From contig JABDCN010000003.1 in assembly GCA_013288125.1 (NCBI GenBank), positions 28,021-92,020 of the forward strand: a stretch of DNA of 64,000 bases, written 5' to 3'. The stretch comes from Gammaproteobacteria bacterium. GTDB taxonomy: Bacteria; Pseudomonadota; Gammaproteobacteria; DSM-16500. Of this stretch, positions 13,103 to 21,144 are shown piece by piece. The notes below the pieces were generated by a model that ran no database searches, was not told where the DNA came from, and was given only the letters and a program-made list of their open reading frames with translations. The stretch's first letter is position 1. Each line of letters begins with the position of its first letter. Position numbers and translations under genes: made by a program.

Positions 13103-13477
13103 TTATTTGATCTCGACTGTTGCGCCAGCATCTTCCAATTTCTTCTTGAGTTCTTCCGCTTGAGCTTTAGGAATACCTTCTTTAACTGGTTTCGGCGCGC
13201 CTTCGACAAGATCTTTTGCTTCTTTGAGACCTAAACCTGTTATTTCACGTACCACTTTGATGACATTAATTTTGTTGTCGCCAACTTTAGCTAAAATAAC
13301 GTTGAATTCAGTTTTTTCTTCAACCGCAGCAGCACCACCACCTGCAGCAGGCGCAGCAACAGCGACAGCCGCAGCTGAAACACCAAACTTATCTTCCATT
13401 GATTTAATTAATTCAACAACGTCTATCACGCTCATGTTTGATATTGCATCTAAAATTTCTTCTTTACTCACTGCCAT
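13103..13477 (-). CDS. rplL: 50S ribosomal protein L7/L12
   Basis: Stalk protein of the 50S subunit that recruits translational GTPases. The start is set at the ATG giving [12 protein letters not shown], with a GGAG site 10 bases upstream; a further ATG five codons earlier lies before that site and is unlikely. The 124 residues show the N-terminal dimerisation helix, the Ala/Gly/Pro-rich hinge at about 37-52 and the conserved C-terminal domain ([13 protein letters not shown]). It follows rplJ in the usual order, with about 40 bases between. Confidence 0.97.
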   Translation of the reverse strand: MAVSKEEILDAISNMSVIDVVELIKSMEDKFGVSAAAVAVAAPAAGGGAAAVEEKTEFNVILAKVGDNKINVIKVVREITGLGLKEAKDLVEGAPKPVKEGIPKAQAEELKKKLEDAGATVEIK

Positions 13478-13516
13478 TTCTAAGTACTCCAAACTAAAAA
13501 TTTTTGTAAAAAGGTT

Positions 13517-14053
13517 TTACGCGGCGACCGCTGCTTGTTTTGCATCACGAATCGCTGCAAGTGTTCTAACCAATTTTGCATGAGGCGCAGCCAATGTGCG
13601 CACCAGTTTAGTGACTGGCGCTTTCATCACAGCCATTAATTGAGCTACAGCTTCATCACGCGTTGGTAAGCTTGCCAATCTCTCCAAGTCTTTGACAGGT
13701 AATAATTGGTTTTCTAACGCCAATGCTTTTACCTTCAATTTCTCATTTACTTTGACAAAATCTTTAATAATGCGTGCAGCAGCACTTGGTTCTTCTTTCG
13801 AAAACGCCAAGAGCAATGGCCCAACTAATTCATCTTGCATACAAGCAAACCGCGTACCTTCTAATGCTTTACGTGCAAGAGTATTTCGTACAACTCGCAC
13901 ATAAACATTTGCATGACGCGCTGATTTCCTGAAGTTTGTTAACTCTGAAACAGTTAACCCACTATATTCAGCGGCAATGAGAGATACTGCTTGTCGCGCA
14001 ACTTCGGCAACTTCATTCACAATGGTTTTCTTGTCTTCCAATTTCAGTACCAC
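13517..14053 (-). CDS. rplJ: 50S ribosomal protein L10
   Basis: L10 anchors L7/L12 dimers at the stalk base and represses its own operon. The gene starts with GTG (read from 14053) behind a strong GGAGGG site spaced 6 bases. The 178 residues exceed the 165 of E. coli. Part of the excess is a small tandem duplication near the C-terminus, where KLVRTLAA occurs twice, 11 residues apart. The N-terminal RNA-binding domain is conventional. It is preceded by a structured leader at 14061-14130. Confidence 0.97.
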   Translation of the reverse strand: MVLKLEDKKTIVNEVAEVARQAVSLIAAEYSGLTVSELTNFRKSARHANVYVRVVRNTLARKALEGTRFACMQDELVGPLLLAFSKEEPSAAARIIKDFVKVNEKLKVKALALENQLLPVKDLERLASLPTRDEAVAQLMAVMKAPVTKLVRTLAAPHAKLVRTLAAIRDAKQAAVAA

Positions 14054-14060
14054 TTTTTAA

Positions 14061-14130
14061 CCCTCCAACGTCTGCGTAGGTTAATCGATTAAGTTAGTCA
14101 CAAACTAACACCTACGGTCTCTGACTGGCA
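14061..14130 (-). promoter_or_regulatory. L10 leader (autoregulatory mRNA structure for rplJL)
   Basis: On the minus strand the mRNA reads CAGAGACCGTAGGTG, a hairpin GTTAGT-loop-ACTAAC, then CCTACGCAGACG and the rplJ ribosome-binding site. The outer stem CGTAGG/CCTACG (14075-14080 with 14111-14116) and the inner stem match the bacterial L10 leader that binds the L10-L12 complex. A TTGACA at about 14150 could belong to a promoter, but no convincing -10 was found. Confidence 0.7.
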
Positions 14131-14170
14131 TTGAGTTTTACAAAGCCATGTCAAATTCTATTTATTTCAT

Positions 14171-14223
14171 GTGATTCTCAATTTTTTAACGGGCCCAGCC
14201 CCATTAAAAATATTGAGAGTCAC
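14171..14223 (-). terminator. Imperfect stem-loop in the rplA-rplJ spacer
   Basis: Positions 14171-14189 and 14204-14223 pair with one bulge and one mismatch around a GC-rich loop. It lies just past the rplA stop on the minus strand and could act as a partial terminator between the rplKA and rplJL units. There is only a weak T-run after it. Confidence 0.4.
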
Positions 14224-14233
14224 GTTTATTTCT

Positions 14234-14929
14234 TTACACATTAAGACTTGATACATCTAGAGACAATCCAGCGCCCATTGTCGTAGATAATGTAATCTTC
14301 TTAAAATAAATACCTTTAGAAGTATTTGGTTTAGCTTTTTTAAGCGCAAATAAAACAGCCTCCAGATTTTCTCTGAGGTCTTGTTGATTAAAATCTGCCT
14401 TACCAATGGTGCAGTGAACCACACCCGCTTTATCTGCACGAATACGAACTTGGCCCATTTTAGCGTTTTTTACAGCATTAGCAATATCTGGTGTGACCGT
14501 TCCATCTTTTGGATTGGGCATTAAGCCGCGAGGGCCTAAAATTTGTCCTAATTGACCTACTTGTCTCATCGCATCAGGTGTAGCAAGCAAAACGTCAAAC
14601 GCGATCTTACCTGCTTTAATTTGCTCAGCTAAATCTTCTAATCCAACAATATCTGCGCCCGCTTTTGTTGCAACATCAGCATGGGCCGGTGTTGTCATCA
14701 CAGCAATGCGCACGCTACGACCTGTCCCTTTGGGTAATAAAACTGCACTACGCACGGCTTGATCAGATTTGCGCGTATCAATACCCAAGTTAATCGCGAG
14801 GTCAACACTTTCACGAAATTTCACTTTCGGCATTTTTGTGATCAGCTCATAAGCTTCATCAAAAGAATATATTTTGCCTGGAACGATTAAACTACGAATT
14901 GTTTTAATTCGTTTTGATAATGCAGCCAT
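14234..14929 (-). CDS. rplA: 50S ribosomal protein L1
   Basis: L1 forms the mobile L1 stalk at the E site and, in E. coli, represses the L11 operon. The start is placed at ATG 14929 ([12 protein letters not shown]) with a GGAGGG site; the longer frame upstream overlaps rplK and lacks homology. It has 231 residues, a normal length. The conserved [15 protein letters not shown] motif near residue 125 is intact. It begins one base after the rplK stop, so the two are translationally coupled. Confidence 0.97.
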   Translation of the reverse strand: MAALSKRIKTIRSLIVPGKIYSFDEAYELITKMPKVKFRESVDLAINLGIDTRKSDQAVRSAVLLPKGTGRSVRIAVMTTPAHADVATKAGADIVGLEDLAEQIKAGKIAFDVLLATPDAMRQVGQLGQILGPRGLMPNPKDGTVTPDIANAVKNAKMGQVRIRADKAGVVHCTIGKADFNQQDLRENLEAVLFALKKAKPNTSKGIYFKKITLSTTMGAGLSLDVSSLNV

Positions 14930-14930
14930 G

Positions 14931-15377
14931 TTATACGCCCTCCACATCTATACCCATGCTGCGTGCACTGCCAGCAATGGTTCGCACAGCGGCATCTAAA
15001 CTGGCAGCTGTCAAATCAGGATGTTTGATTTTCGCAATTTCTTCTAATTGTTTACGTGTAATTTTTCCAACTTTGGTAGCACCTGGTGTACTACTGCCTT
15101 TTTGCAATTTAATTGCTTCTTTAATCAAATAAGTTGCTGGCGGTGTTCGAGTAATAAAAGTGAAACTTTTATCTTCATACACGGTAATCACAACAGGCAA
15201 TGGTTTGCCTTGCTTATCTGGTGTCTGTGTTTGCGCATTAAATGCCTTACAAAACTCCATGATATTGACACCTTGCTGGCCCAGTGCCGGACCAACGGGC
15301 GGACTTGGATTCGCGGCACCACCTGTAATTTGCAATTTAATTATTGCTTTCACTTTCTTTTTTCGTGAAGCTGCCAT
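14931..15377 (-). CDS. rplK: 50S ribosomal protein L11
   Basis: L11 binds 23S rRNA at the GTPase-associated centre and is needed for stringent-response signalling through RelA. The 148 residues carry the N-terminal signature [19 protein letters not shown] near residues 23-41 and the RNA-binding C-terminal domain (GSARSMGI). The ribosome-binding site is GAGGTGAG. The 105-base spacer to nusG holds small GC hairpins but no evident gene. Confidence 0.97.
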   Translation of the reverse strand: MAASRKKKVKAIIKLQITGGAANPSPPVGPALGQQGVNIMEFCKAFNAQTQTPDKQGKPLPVVITVYEDKSFTFITRTPPATYLIKEAIKLQKGSSTPGATKVGKITRKQLEEIAKIKHPDLTAASLDAAVRTIAGSARSMGIDVEGV

Positions 15378-15482
15378 CTCTCACCTCTTTTGCGGGTACA
15401 AGCGCCAACCCGTGCATAATAAAAATTCAATTAATCAGCACAGGGAAAATCTCGGCTCCCCTTAATATTAAAAATAAACGCC

Positions 15483-16037
15483 TTAACCTTTCTCAACTTG
15501 ATCGAATTGTAGATCGACTGGTGTTGAACGACCAAAAATCATAACAGCAACACGCATACGGTTCTTTTCATAATTCACTTCTTCTACGACGCCGTTAAAA
15601 TCAGCAAACGGGCCATCAATGACACGAACCACTTCACCCACTTCAAACAATACTTTTGGTTTCGGTTTTTCACTGCTATCTTGCATTCGCTGTAAAATCA
15701 CTTCCGCTTCTTTTGGCGTAATAGGCGCGGGCTTATCACTTGTTCCGCCAATGAATCCCAATACTTTAGGAATAGAGCGCACTAAATGCCATGTTTGCTC
15801 ATCCATCACCATTTCAACTAACACATATCCCGGAAAAAATTTGCGCTCACTTTTTCGTTTTTGACCGCCACGCAATTCAACCACTTCTTCCGTTGGTACA
15901 AGAATTTCGCCAAATTTATCTTCTAAGCCGTTTAAACGAATGCGCTCAGCCAAAACTTGCATGACATATTTTTCAAATCCAGAATAAGCGTGCACAACAT
16001 ACCAGCGTTTTTTTGGTATTGTCTGATCTGCTGTCAT
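15483..16037 (-). CDS. nusG: Transcription elongation/termination factor NusG
   Basis: NusG binds RNA polymerase through its NGN domain and couples it to Rho or to ribosomal protein S10 through its KOW domain. The NGN domain spans about residues 10-115 ([24 protein letters not shown]) and the KOW domain about 127-184 ([16 protein letters not shown]). The length of 184 residues is normal. It lies 29 bases after secE. Confidence 0.97.
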   Translation of the reverse strand: MTADQTIPKKRWYVVHAYSGFEKYVMQVLAERIRLNGLEDKFGEILVPTEEVVELRGGQKRKSERKFFPGYVLVEMVMDEQTWHLVRSIPKVLGFIGGTSDKPAPITPKEAEVILQRMQDSSEKPKPKVLFEVGEVVRVIDGPFADFNGVVEEVNYEKNRMRVAVMIFGRSTPVDLQFDQVEKG

Positions 16038-16066
16038 AATTGTTTATCCTCTATGAACGGTGAAAC

Positions 16067-16468
16067 CTAGCTTCGCTGACCCGTTAACCAGCCAATTGCC
16101 CACACCAAAACGCTATCCATTCCCCACAATAAAATGGCGAGAATGATCACCATTGCAGCAACAACCAAGGTAGTTTGCATCGTTTCTTCTCGAGTCGGCC
16201 ATACAACTTTTCGCAATTCCATGCGAGAATCACGAAAAAAATCAACAACCCATCTACCCTTCAGCGTTTTAGTGCCCACAAAACCTGCCGCTAATAACAA
16301 GACTAGCCATACCGCTAAGCGTATTGGCACAGAAATCCCGCTATAGTAATAATTACCGACAATACCGGCAAGTAATAAAATTGAAACAATGACCCACTTT
16401 AGCCAATCAAGCTGAAATGCTTGCTGATTCTCTGTTTTTAATACCACTATATTTGATTTTGATTTCAC
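16067..16468 (-). CDS. secE: Preprotein translocase subunit SecE
   Basis: SecE clamps the SecY channel in the inner membrane. Three hydrophobic segments are visible at about residues 22-41, 48-66 and 98-125, as in the three-helix gammaproteobacterial form. The conserved amphipathic stretch ELRKVVWPTREE lies at 84-95. It is 133 residues long. It sits between tRNA-Trp and nusG, the usual position. Confidence 0.95.
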   Translation of the reverse strand: MKSKSNIVVLKTENQQAFQLDWLKWVIVSILLLAGIVGNYYYSGISVPIRLAVWLVLLLAAGFVGTKTLKGRWVVDFFRDSRMELRKVVWPTREETMQTTLVVAAMVIILAILLWGMDSVLVWAIGWLTGQRS

Positions 16469-16493
16469 GCTGCATCATCCCGCATTATTATCT

Positions 16494-16566
16494 CAGGCCA
16501 GGAGGGTCTCGAACCCCCAACCTGCGGTTTTGGAGACCGCCGCTCTGCCAATTGAGCTACTGGCCT
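16494..16566 (-). tRNA. tRNA-Trp (CCA anticodon)
   Basis: The minus strand folds as a full cloverleaf: acceptor AGGCCAG/CTGGCCT, D-arm AGCTCAATTGGC, anticodon loop with CCA, and TPsiC arm GGGGGTTCGAGACCC. The discriminator is G. The 3' CCA is not encoded (AGA follows). It lies between tufB and secE. Confidence 0.97.
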
Positions 16567-16595
16567 AAATTTCCTTAATCATATGATTTATATGA

Positions 16596-17786
16596 CTATT
16601 GTATCACTTTAGCAACGACACCAGCACCGACCGTACGGCCACCTTCGCGAATAGCAAATCGCACACCTTCTTCCATCGCTACCGGCGCTATCAAGGTCAC
16701 TACCATCTTGATGTTATCTCCTGGCATCACCATCTCTACTCCTTCCGGTAACTGTACTTCTCCCGTCACATCCGTCGTCCTGAAATAAAACTGAGGCCTA
16801 TAACCTTTAAAAAACGGTGTATGCCTTCCTCCCTCTTCTTTCGACAAAACGTATACTTCTGACTCAAACTTCGTGTGGGGCGTTATACTACCTGGCTTTG
16901 CTAGTACTTGTCCACGTTCTACTTCTTCTCGCTTCGTTCCTCTTAACAATACGCCTACGTTATCTCCCGCTCGACCTTCATCCAATAACTTGCGAAACAT
17001 CTCTACACCTGTGCAAATCGTCTTCAACGTCGGCTTTAATCCTACAATTTCTAATTCTTCCCCTACCTTCACTATCCCTCTCTCTATTCGACCCGTCACC
17101 ACCGTCCCTCGGCCTGATATCGAAAATACATCTTCAATCGGCAATAAAAATGGTTGATCAATCGGTCTCTCTGGGATCGGTATATATTCATCCATCGTCG
17201 TTACTAATTTAAATATCGATGGCTCTCCAATTTCACTTTGGTCCCCTTCCAACGCCTTCAATGCGCTTCCAATAATCACCGGCGTCTTATCACCCGGAAA
17301 TTGATATTGCGTAAGCAAATCTCTTACTTCCATTTCAACTAATTCTAATAATTCTTTATCATCCACCATGTCCGCTTTATTCAAATACACCACAATATAA
17401 GGCACGCCAACTTGTCTCGCCAACAAAATATGTTCTCGCGTCTGCGGCATCGGACCGTCTGCTGCAGATACCACTAATATCGCTCCATCCATTTGCGCTG
17501 CACCCGTGATCATGTTCTTCACATAATCTGCGTGGCCAGGGCAATCTACGTGCGCATAATGTCTCTTCTCTGATTGATATTCCACGTGCGATGTCGCAAT
17601 CGTAATGCCACGGGCCTTTTCTTCGGGCGCATTATCAATTTGATCGTAAGCTCTCGCTTCTCCGCCATATTTCTTCGCTAATATGCTCGTCAACGCCGCT
17701 GTTAACGTCGTCTTACCATGATCTACGTGACCTATCGTTCCTACATTCACATGCGGCTTCGTCCGCTCAAATACTGCTTTGCTCAT
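16596..17786 (-). CDS. tufB: Elongation factor Tu, copy B
   Basis: This is the complete second EF-Tu gene, 396 residues. The start is the ATG read from 17786 ([10 protein letters not shown]) behind GAGAGGAG; the frame can be extended 24 codons upstream, but that part runs into the spacer next to tRNA-Thr and has no homology. The P-loop GHVDHGKT is at 19-26. From codon 3 to the penultimate codon it appears identical to copy A. It stands in the classic tRNA-Tyr, Gly, Thr, tuf, tRNA-Trp arrangement. Codon choice is rich in AGA, GGA, ATA, ACG and GTA, unusual for a highly expressed gene here. Confidence 0.98.
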   Translation of the reverse strand: MSKAVFERTKPHVNVGTIGHVDHGKTTLTAALTSILAKKYGGEARAYDQIDNAPEEKARGITIATSHVEYQSEKRHYAHVDCPGHADYVKNMITGAAQMDGAILVVSAADGPMPQTREHILLARQVGVPYIVVYLNKADMVDDKELLELVEMEVRDLLTQYQFPGDKTPVIIGSALKALEGDQSEIGEPSIFKLVTTMDEYIPIPERPIDQPFLLPIEDVFSISGRGTVVTGRIERGIVKVGEELEIVGLKPTLKTICTGVEMFRKLLDEGRAGDNVGVLLRGTKREEVERGQVLAKPGSITPHTKFESEVYVLSKEEGGRHTPFFKGYRPQFYFRTTDVTGEVQLPEGVEMVMPGDNIKMVVTLIAPVAMEEGVRFAIREGGRTVGAGVVAKVIQ

Positions 17787-17849
17787 CGGATACGCTCCTC
17801 TCAAAGTAAAGTGACATATTAACGTTAAACTTTGCCCATTAACCAGTTG

Positions 17850-17922
17850 AGCCCACAACCGGAATCGAACCGGTCACCTCTTCCTTACCAAGGAAGTGCT
17901 CTACCGACTGAGCTATGTGGGC
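17850..17922 (-). tRNA. tRNA-Thr (GGT anticodon)
   Basis: Cloverleaf with acceptor GCCCACA/TGTGGGC, anticodon stem CTTCC/GGAAG around TTGGTAA, and TPsiC arm CCGGTTCGATTCCGG. The discriminator is T. The CCA end is not encoded. It lies 64 bases before tufB. Confidence 0.97.
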
Positions 17923-17926
17923 CTTG

Positions 17927-17997
17927 AGCGGGCGATGGGAATCGAACCCACGCTATCAGCTTGGAAGGCTGAAGTTCTACCATTGAACTACGCCCGC
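17927..17997 (-). tRNA. tRNA-Gly (TCC anticodon)
   Basis: Cloverleaf with acceptor GCGGGCG/CGCCCGC, anticodon stem TCAGC/GCTGA around CTTCCAA, and TPsiC arm GTGGGTTCGATTCCCAT. The discriminator is T. CCA is not encoded. Only four bases separate it from tRNA-Thr. Confidence 0.97.
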
Positions 17998-18054
17998 GCT
18001 TAAAATTTAATTCATTAACAGCAAATAATTTCTTGCGACGATCAATCTTTTTAA

Positions 18055-18137
18055 TGGAGGGGGAAGGATTCGAACCTTCGAAGGCGATAGCCGTCAGATT
18101 TACAGTCTGATCCCTTTGGCCGCTCGGGAACCCCTCC
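18055..18137 (-). tRNA. tRNA-Tyr (GTA anticodon)
   Basis: Class II tRNA with a long variable arm: acceptor GGAGGGG/CCCCTCC, D-region TTCCCGAGCGGCCAAAGGG, anticodon stem CAGACT with GTA, and TPsiC arm AAGGTTCGAATCCTT. The discriminator is A and no CCA is encoded. It is the first gene after the promoter at 18154-18182. Confidence 0.97.
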
Positions 18138-18153
18138 TGAAAATCGAGGGTGA

Positions 18154-18182
18154 ATTTTGCTTGATAAGGATGTGTATGTCAA
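18154..18182 (-). promoter_or_regulatory. Promoter of the tRNA-tufB operon
   Basis: The minus strand shows a perfect -35 TTGACA, a 17-base spacer and -10 CAAAAT, ending about 17 bases before the mature tRNA-Tyr. Position and spacing suit a strong stable-RNA promoter. Confidence 0.6.
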
Positions 18183-18254
18183 TTACTTACGTGCTATGAA
18201 GGTTATAACCATGCTAAAAAATGCTTGTCATCCTGAAGCCCGCAAATCGAAAGG

Positions 18255-18338
18255 TTGTCATCCTGAGCGTAGCGAAGGATCAATAAAAATAGCACGATGA
18301 AATTTGTTAATGATCCTTCGCTACGCTCAGGATGACAA
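18255..18338. repeat. Palindromic repeat, family A (TGTCATCCTGAGC type)
   Basis: 28-base perfect inverted arms (18255-18282, 18311-18338) starting TTGTCATCCTGAGCG. Members of the same family occur at 54695-54813 and 58295-58373. A half-copy (TGTCATCCTGAAG) lies just before, near 18227. It ends next to the stop codon of the small gene at 18345 and may act as its transcript end. The other bases of 18138-18254 hold the tRNA promoter and nothing else recognisable. Confidence 0.9.
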
Positions 18339-18344
18339 ACGTCA

Positions 18345-18740
18345 CTATGCTACTTGCGAATCACCTCGCAAATGATTTGCTTCACTGATCAGTGCAAGTC
18401 TCACAGCTTCAAGTTTTGATAATTTAGCACCACGCAACACTTCGTAAACTTCAGCAAGCTTAGTGAGCAATTCACTCTTCTTTAATTTGTCTGTCTTATT
18501 TGCTTCAGGTAATTCACGAAGTTCTCGTAAAACAAGTGCGATCTCTTCCCAGTTATAAGCAATAATTAAATCTCTGGGAACAGCGGCTGTTTTACTTTTT
18601 TCTTCTGGCGAGAGTTCGCGCTTTTCCTCAAGCACAGCAGCCTTATAACGCTCAGCGCCATCCAACAATAATTCCATTCGCTCTATTAGCGTCCCTCGAC
18701 TAAATGTATCATCGACACTGGGGTAGAAAGTAAGAGCCAT
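18345..18740 (-). CDS. Unknown 131-residue soluble protein
   Basis: Not recognised. The frame has a good GAGGAGG site 5 bases before ATG and lies 26 bases after comM, so it is probably the last gene of a comM transcript. The protein is charged and mostly helical by eye, with no signal peptide or membrane segment. It contains Leu/Glu/Lys-rich stretches such as ALVLRELRELPEAN and KLAEVYEVLRGAKLSKLE. The C-terminal residues end immediately before palindromic repeat A. The strong start site and in-frame length favour a real gene. No function is assigned. Confidence 0.7.
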   Translation of the reverse strand: MALTFYPSVDDTFSRGTLIERMELLLDGAERYKAAVLEEKRELSPEEKSKTAAVPRDLIIAYNWEEIALVLRELRELPEANKTDKLKKSELLTKLAEVYEVLRGAKLSKLEAVRLALISEANHLRGDSQVA

Positions 18741-18766
18741 GACATCCTCCTCATTTTTATGATTCT

Positions 18767-20284
18767 CTAATTAAACAACAACTTAACCTTATCCAGATAA
18801 CGATAGCCAAACGCTTCACTGATATGCCATTCCTTTATTATAAGACTTTCCTCCAAATCTGCGATAGTCCTTGCCACTTTAATAAGACGATGATAAAGCC
18901 TGGCTGATAAATTAAATTTAACAATGACTTGATTCAATAAAGATTGCGCACATTCATCAAGACAACCATAACGATCTAGTTCTGGTACTGTCAATGCTGC
19001 ATTGCATTTATTTTGCCTCACTAGCTGAACATCACGCGCCTTGACCACACGTTCACGCACTTGTTTACTACACTCTCGTGTATTCTCTTTAATTTCAGCC
19101 AATACTGCTGGCGGTAAATGAGCAACTTCAACCTGCATATCGATTCGATCCAACAAGGGGCCAGATAATCTTCCCAAATATCGTTTAATTTGATCAGCTG
19201 AACAACGGCAAGGCGACACTGTACTACCTGCATAACCACAGGGACAAGGATTCATTGCAGCAATGAATTGAAATTGCGCGGGAAAACTGGTTTGATAAGC
19301 TGCGCGCGAAATAGTAATACATCCTGATTCTAGCGGTTCACGCAAACACTCAAGCACATGACGATTAAATTCAGGCAATTCATCTAAAAATAAAACACCG
19401 TGATGTGATAACGATATTTCGCCAGGACGCGGCGGACGTCCACCACCCACTAATGCGGCACTTGAACTACTATGATGCGGCGAACGAAAAGGAAGCACGC
19501 TCCATTGCGAAGCATGAAAACCTACACTACTCACTGACGCAATCGCAGCAGATTCTAATGCTTGATCTTCATTAATAGGCGGCAATATGCCAGACAATCG
19601 ACTCGCCAACATGGTTTTTCCTGTGCCAGGTGGCCCAATAAATAAAAGACTATGTCGTCCCGCCGCTGCAATTTCTAATGCACGTTTACCTTGTTGTTGT
19701 CCTTTCACATCTGACAAATCAAATGGAGAAGATGATGTATGATGTTCTGATACAATATGCGGTAATAATATTTTTTCTTTTCTCAGATGTGCACAAACTT
19801 CTAATAAATGTTTCGAGGGCAAAATAATACTTTGCTTAACTAAAACGGCTTCATCTGCATTGTGATGAGGAATAATCAATTGACGATGTGATCGAGCAGC
19901 GGCTAAAGCAACAGGCAACACACCCTTAATAGGACGTAATTCACCAGACAAGGCTAACTCACCAACAAATTCATATTCACTTAATTCATGTTGTGGTAAT
20001 TGATCAGAGGCGGCCAAAATACCGAGTGCAATTGGCAAATCAAATCTGCCGCCTTCTTTTGGTAAATCAGCTGGCGCTAAATTAACGGTAATGCGTCTGA
20101 TAGGAAAGTCGAAATGTGAATTCATGAGAGCACTACGCACACGATCACGACTTTCTTTTACCGCAGCTTCTGGTAATCCAACAATATTGAATCCTGCCAT
20201 GCCATAAGATAAATGTACTTCTACTGTCACAAGCGGTGCTTCAATGCCAGACGAAGCACGGCTGTAAATAATTGCCAACGTCAT
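18767..20284 (-). CDS. comM: ComM/YifB family Mg-chelatase-like AAA+ ATPase
   Basis: ComM is a hexameric helicase that promotes branch migration during natural transformation in Haemophilus and Vibrio. The 505 residues show the N-terminal ChlI-like domain (GLPEAAVKESRDRVRSAL at about 36-53, NLAPADLPKEGGRFDLP at 68-84), Walker A GPPGTGKTML at 217-226, Walker B GVLFLDELPEF near 297, a cysteine-rich segment NPCPCGYAG, and the C-terminal Mg-chelatase helical domain. This shows the ATPase only; whether the organism is naturally competent cannot be judged from this window. Confidence 0.93.
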   Translation of the reverse strand: MTLAIIYSRASSGIEAPLVTVEVHLSYGMAGFNIVGLPEAAVKESRDRVRSALMNSHFDFPIRRITVNLAPADLPKEGGRFDLPIALGILAASDQLPQHELSEYEFVGELALSGELRPIKGVLPVALAAARSHRQLIIPHHNADEAVLVKQSIILPSKHLLEVCAHLRKEKILLPHIVSEHHTSSSPFDLSDVKGQQQGKRALEIAAAGRHSLLFIGPPGTGKTMLASRLSGILPPINEDQALESAAIASVSSVGFHASQWSVLPFRSPHHSSSSAALVGGGRPPRPGEISLSHHGVLFLDELPEFNRHVLECLREPLESGCITISRAAYQTSFPAQFQFIAAMNPCPCGYAGSTVSPCRCSADQIKRYLGRLSGPLLDRIDMQVEVAHLPPAVLAEIKENTRECSKQVRERVVKARDVQLVRQNKCNAALTVPELDRYGCLDECAQSLLNQVIVKFNLSARLYHRLIKVARTIADLEESLIIKEWHISEAFGYRYLDKVKLLFN

Positions 20285-20327
20285 ATTGTTTTTCCTTCAA
20301 TTAATTTTATTTTGGTTGTTGGGCTTT

Positions 20328-20510
20328 GACGTTGTTGGGCTTCGACATTGTTGGGCTTCGACATTGTTGGGCTTCGCTGCGCTCAGCCCAACCTACGATA
20401 TGTCAATGTGTAGCTCAGCCCAACCTACGATATGTCAATGTGTAGGTTGGGCTGAGCATAGCGAAGCCCAACAATGTCGAAGCCCAACAATGTCGAAGCC
20501 CAACAACGTC
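20328..20510. repeat. Nested palindromic repeat, family B (TTGTTGGGCTTCG type)
   Basis: A large palindrome whose arms each consist of three head-to-tail units of about 18 bases (GTTGTTGGGCTTCGAC type), followed inward by GCTCAGCCCAACCTAC and an inner duplicated spacer GATATGTCAATGTGTAG. Related elements lie at 52235-52330 and 62153-62320. It fills the comM-murU gap, and its right edge provides the murU stop codon. Confidence 0.9.
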
Positions 20511-21144
20511 ATGTGAGATCTGCGGGTTCGCCAATGTTGTGCCATTTGCCTTGATAATATTCGCCTGTCAATTGTCGTTTTTTTATGGCTGGAACCAGTA
20601 ATTCGACAAGACGAAAATATCGCGATGCACAACCTGCGAATAAATGCGGATGTAAAACGGCAATATTTGCGTAAGTCAATGCGGGTTGATGATCTAAAGT
20701 AAGGTAACCTTCATACAATCCAAAATCACCTTTTGGATGAAACAGAGGATTATCAACCATCACCAAATGTCCTAACCCTGCTAATTGTTTCGGTAATTGA
20801 TGAAGCGGATAATCTGTGATGATATCACTACTCATCACGACAAACGGTTTTTCTCCCAACAAAGGTAATGCTTTTAAAATACCACCACCTGTTTCTAAAC
20901 GCTCAACTTCTTCTGAATAAATAATTGAAACACCATATTGTTTTCCATCACCCAATACTTGTTTAATTTGTTCACCCAAATAAGAAATATTAATAACAAT
21001 ATCTAAAATGCCTGCGCGTTTTAATGCATCAATTGCAAACTCAATCAAATAAGATCCCTGAACGCGTAACAATGATTTAGGCGTATGCTGTGTTAATGCT
21101 TTCATGCGCTCACCGCGGCCCGCCGCTAAAATCATTGCTCGCAT
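20509..21144 (-). CDS. murU: N-acetylmuramate-1-phosphate uridylyltransferase MurU
   Basis: MurU converts MurNAc-1-phosphate to UDP-MurNAc in the cell-wall recycling route that bypasses de novo MurA synthesis. The nucleotidyltransferase signature MILAAGRGERM is at residues 4-14, ETGGGI near 84, and the catalytic-domain motif VVMSSDI near 102. The gene overlaps amgK by 13 bases, the kinase that makes its substrate. The C-terminus ends WHNIGEPADLT, with the stop codon formed at the edge of palindromic repeat B, so the tail is shorter than is usual for the family (about 220-225 residues). Confidence 0.88.
   Translation of the reverse strand: MRAMILAAGRGERMKALTQHTPKSLLRVQGSYLIEFAIDALKRAGILDIVINISYLGEQIKQVLGDGKQYGVSIIYSEEVERLETGGGILKALPLLGEKPFVVMSSDIITDYPLHQLPKQLAGLGHLVMVDNPLFHPKGDFGLYEGYLTLDHQPALTYANIAVLHPHLFAGCASRYFRLVELLVPAIKKRQLTGEYYQGKWHNIGEPADLT

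Noticed and set aside
14140-14160. TTGACA near 14150 as a complete rplJ promoter
   Set aside because: No -10 box at 15-19 bases distance on the minus strand.
20328-20510. Regular short repeats resembling a CRISPR array
   Set aside because: The units are arranged symmetrically as hairpin arms, spacing is irregular and there are no unique spacers or cas genes.
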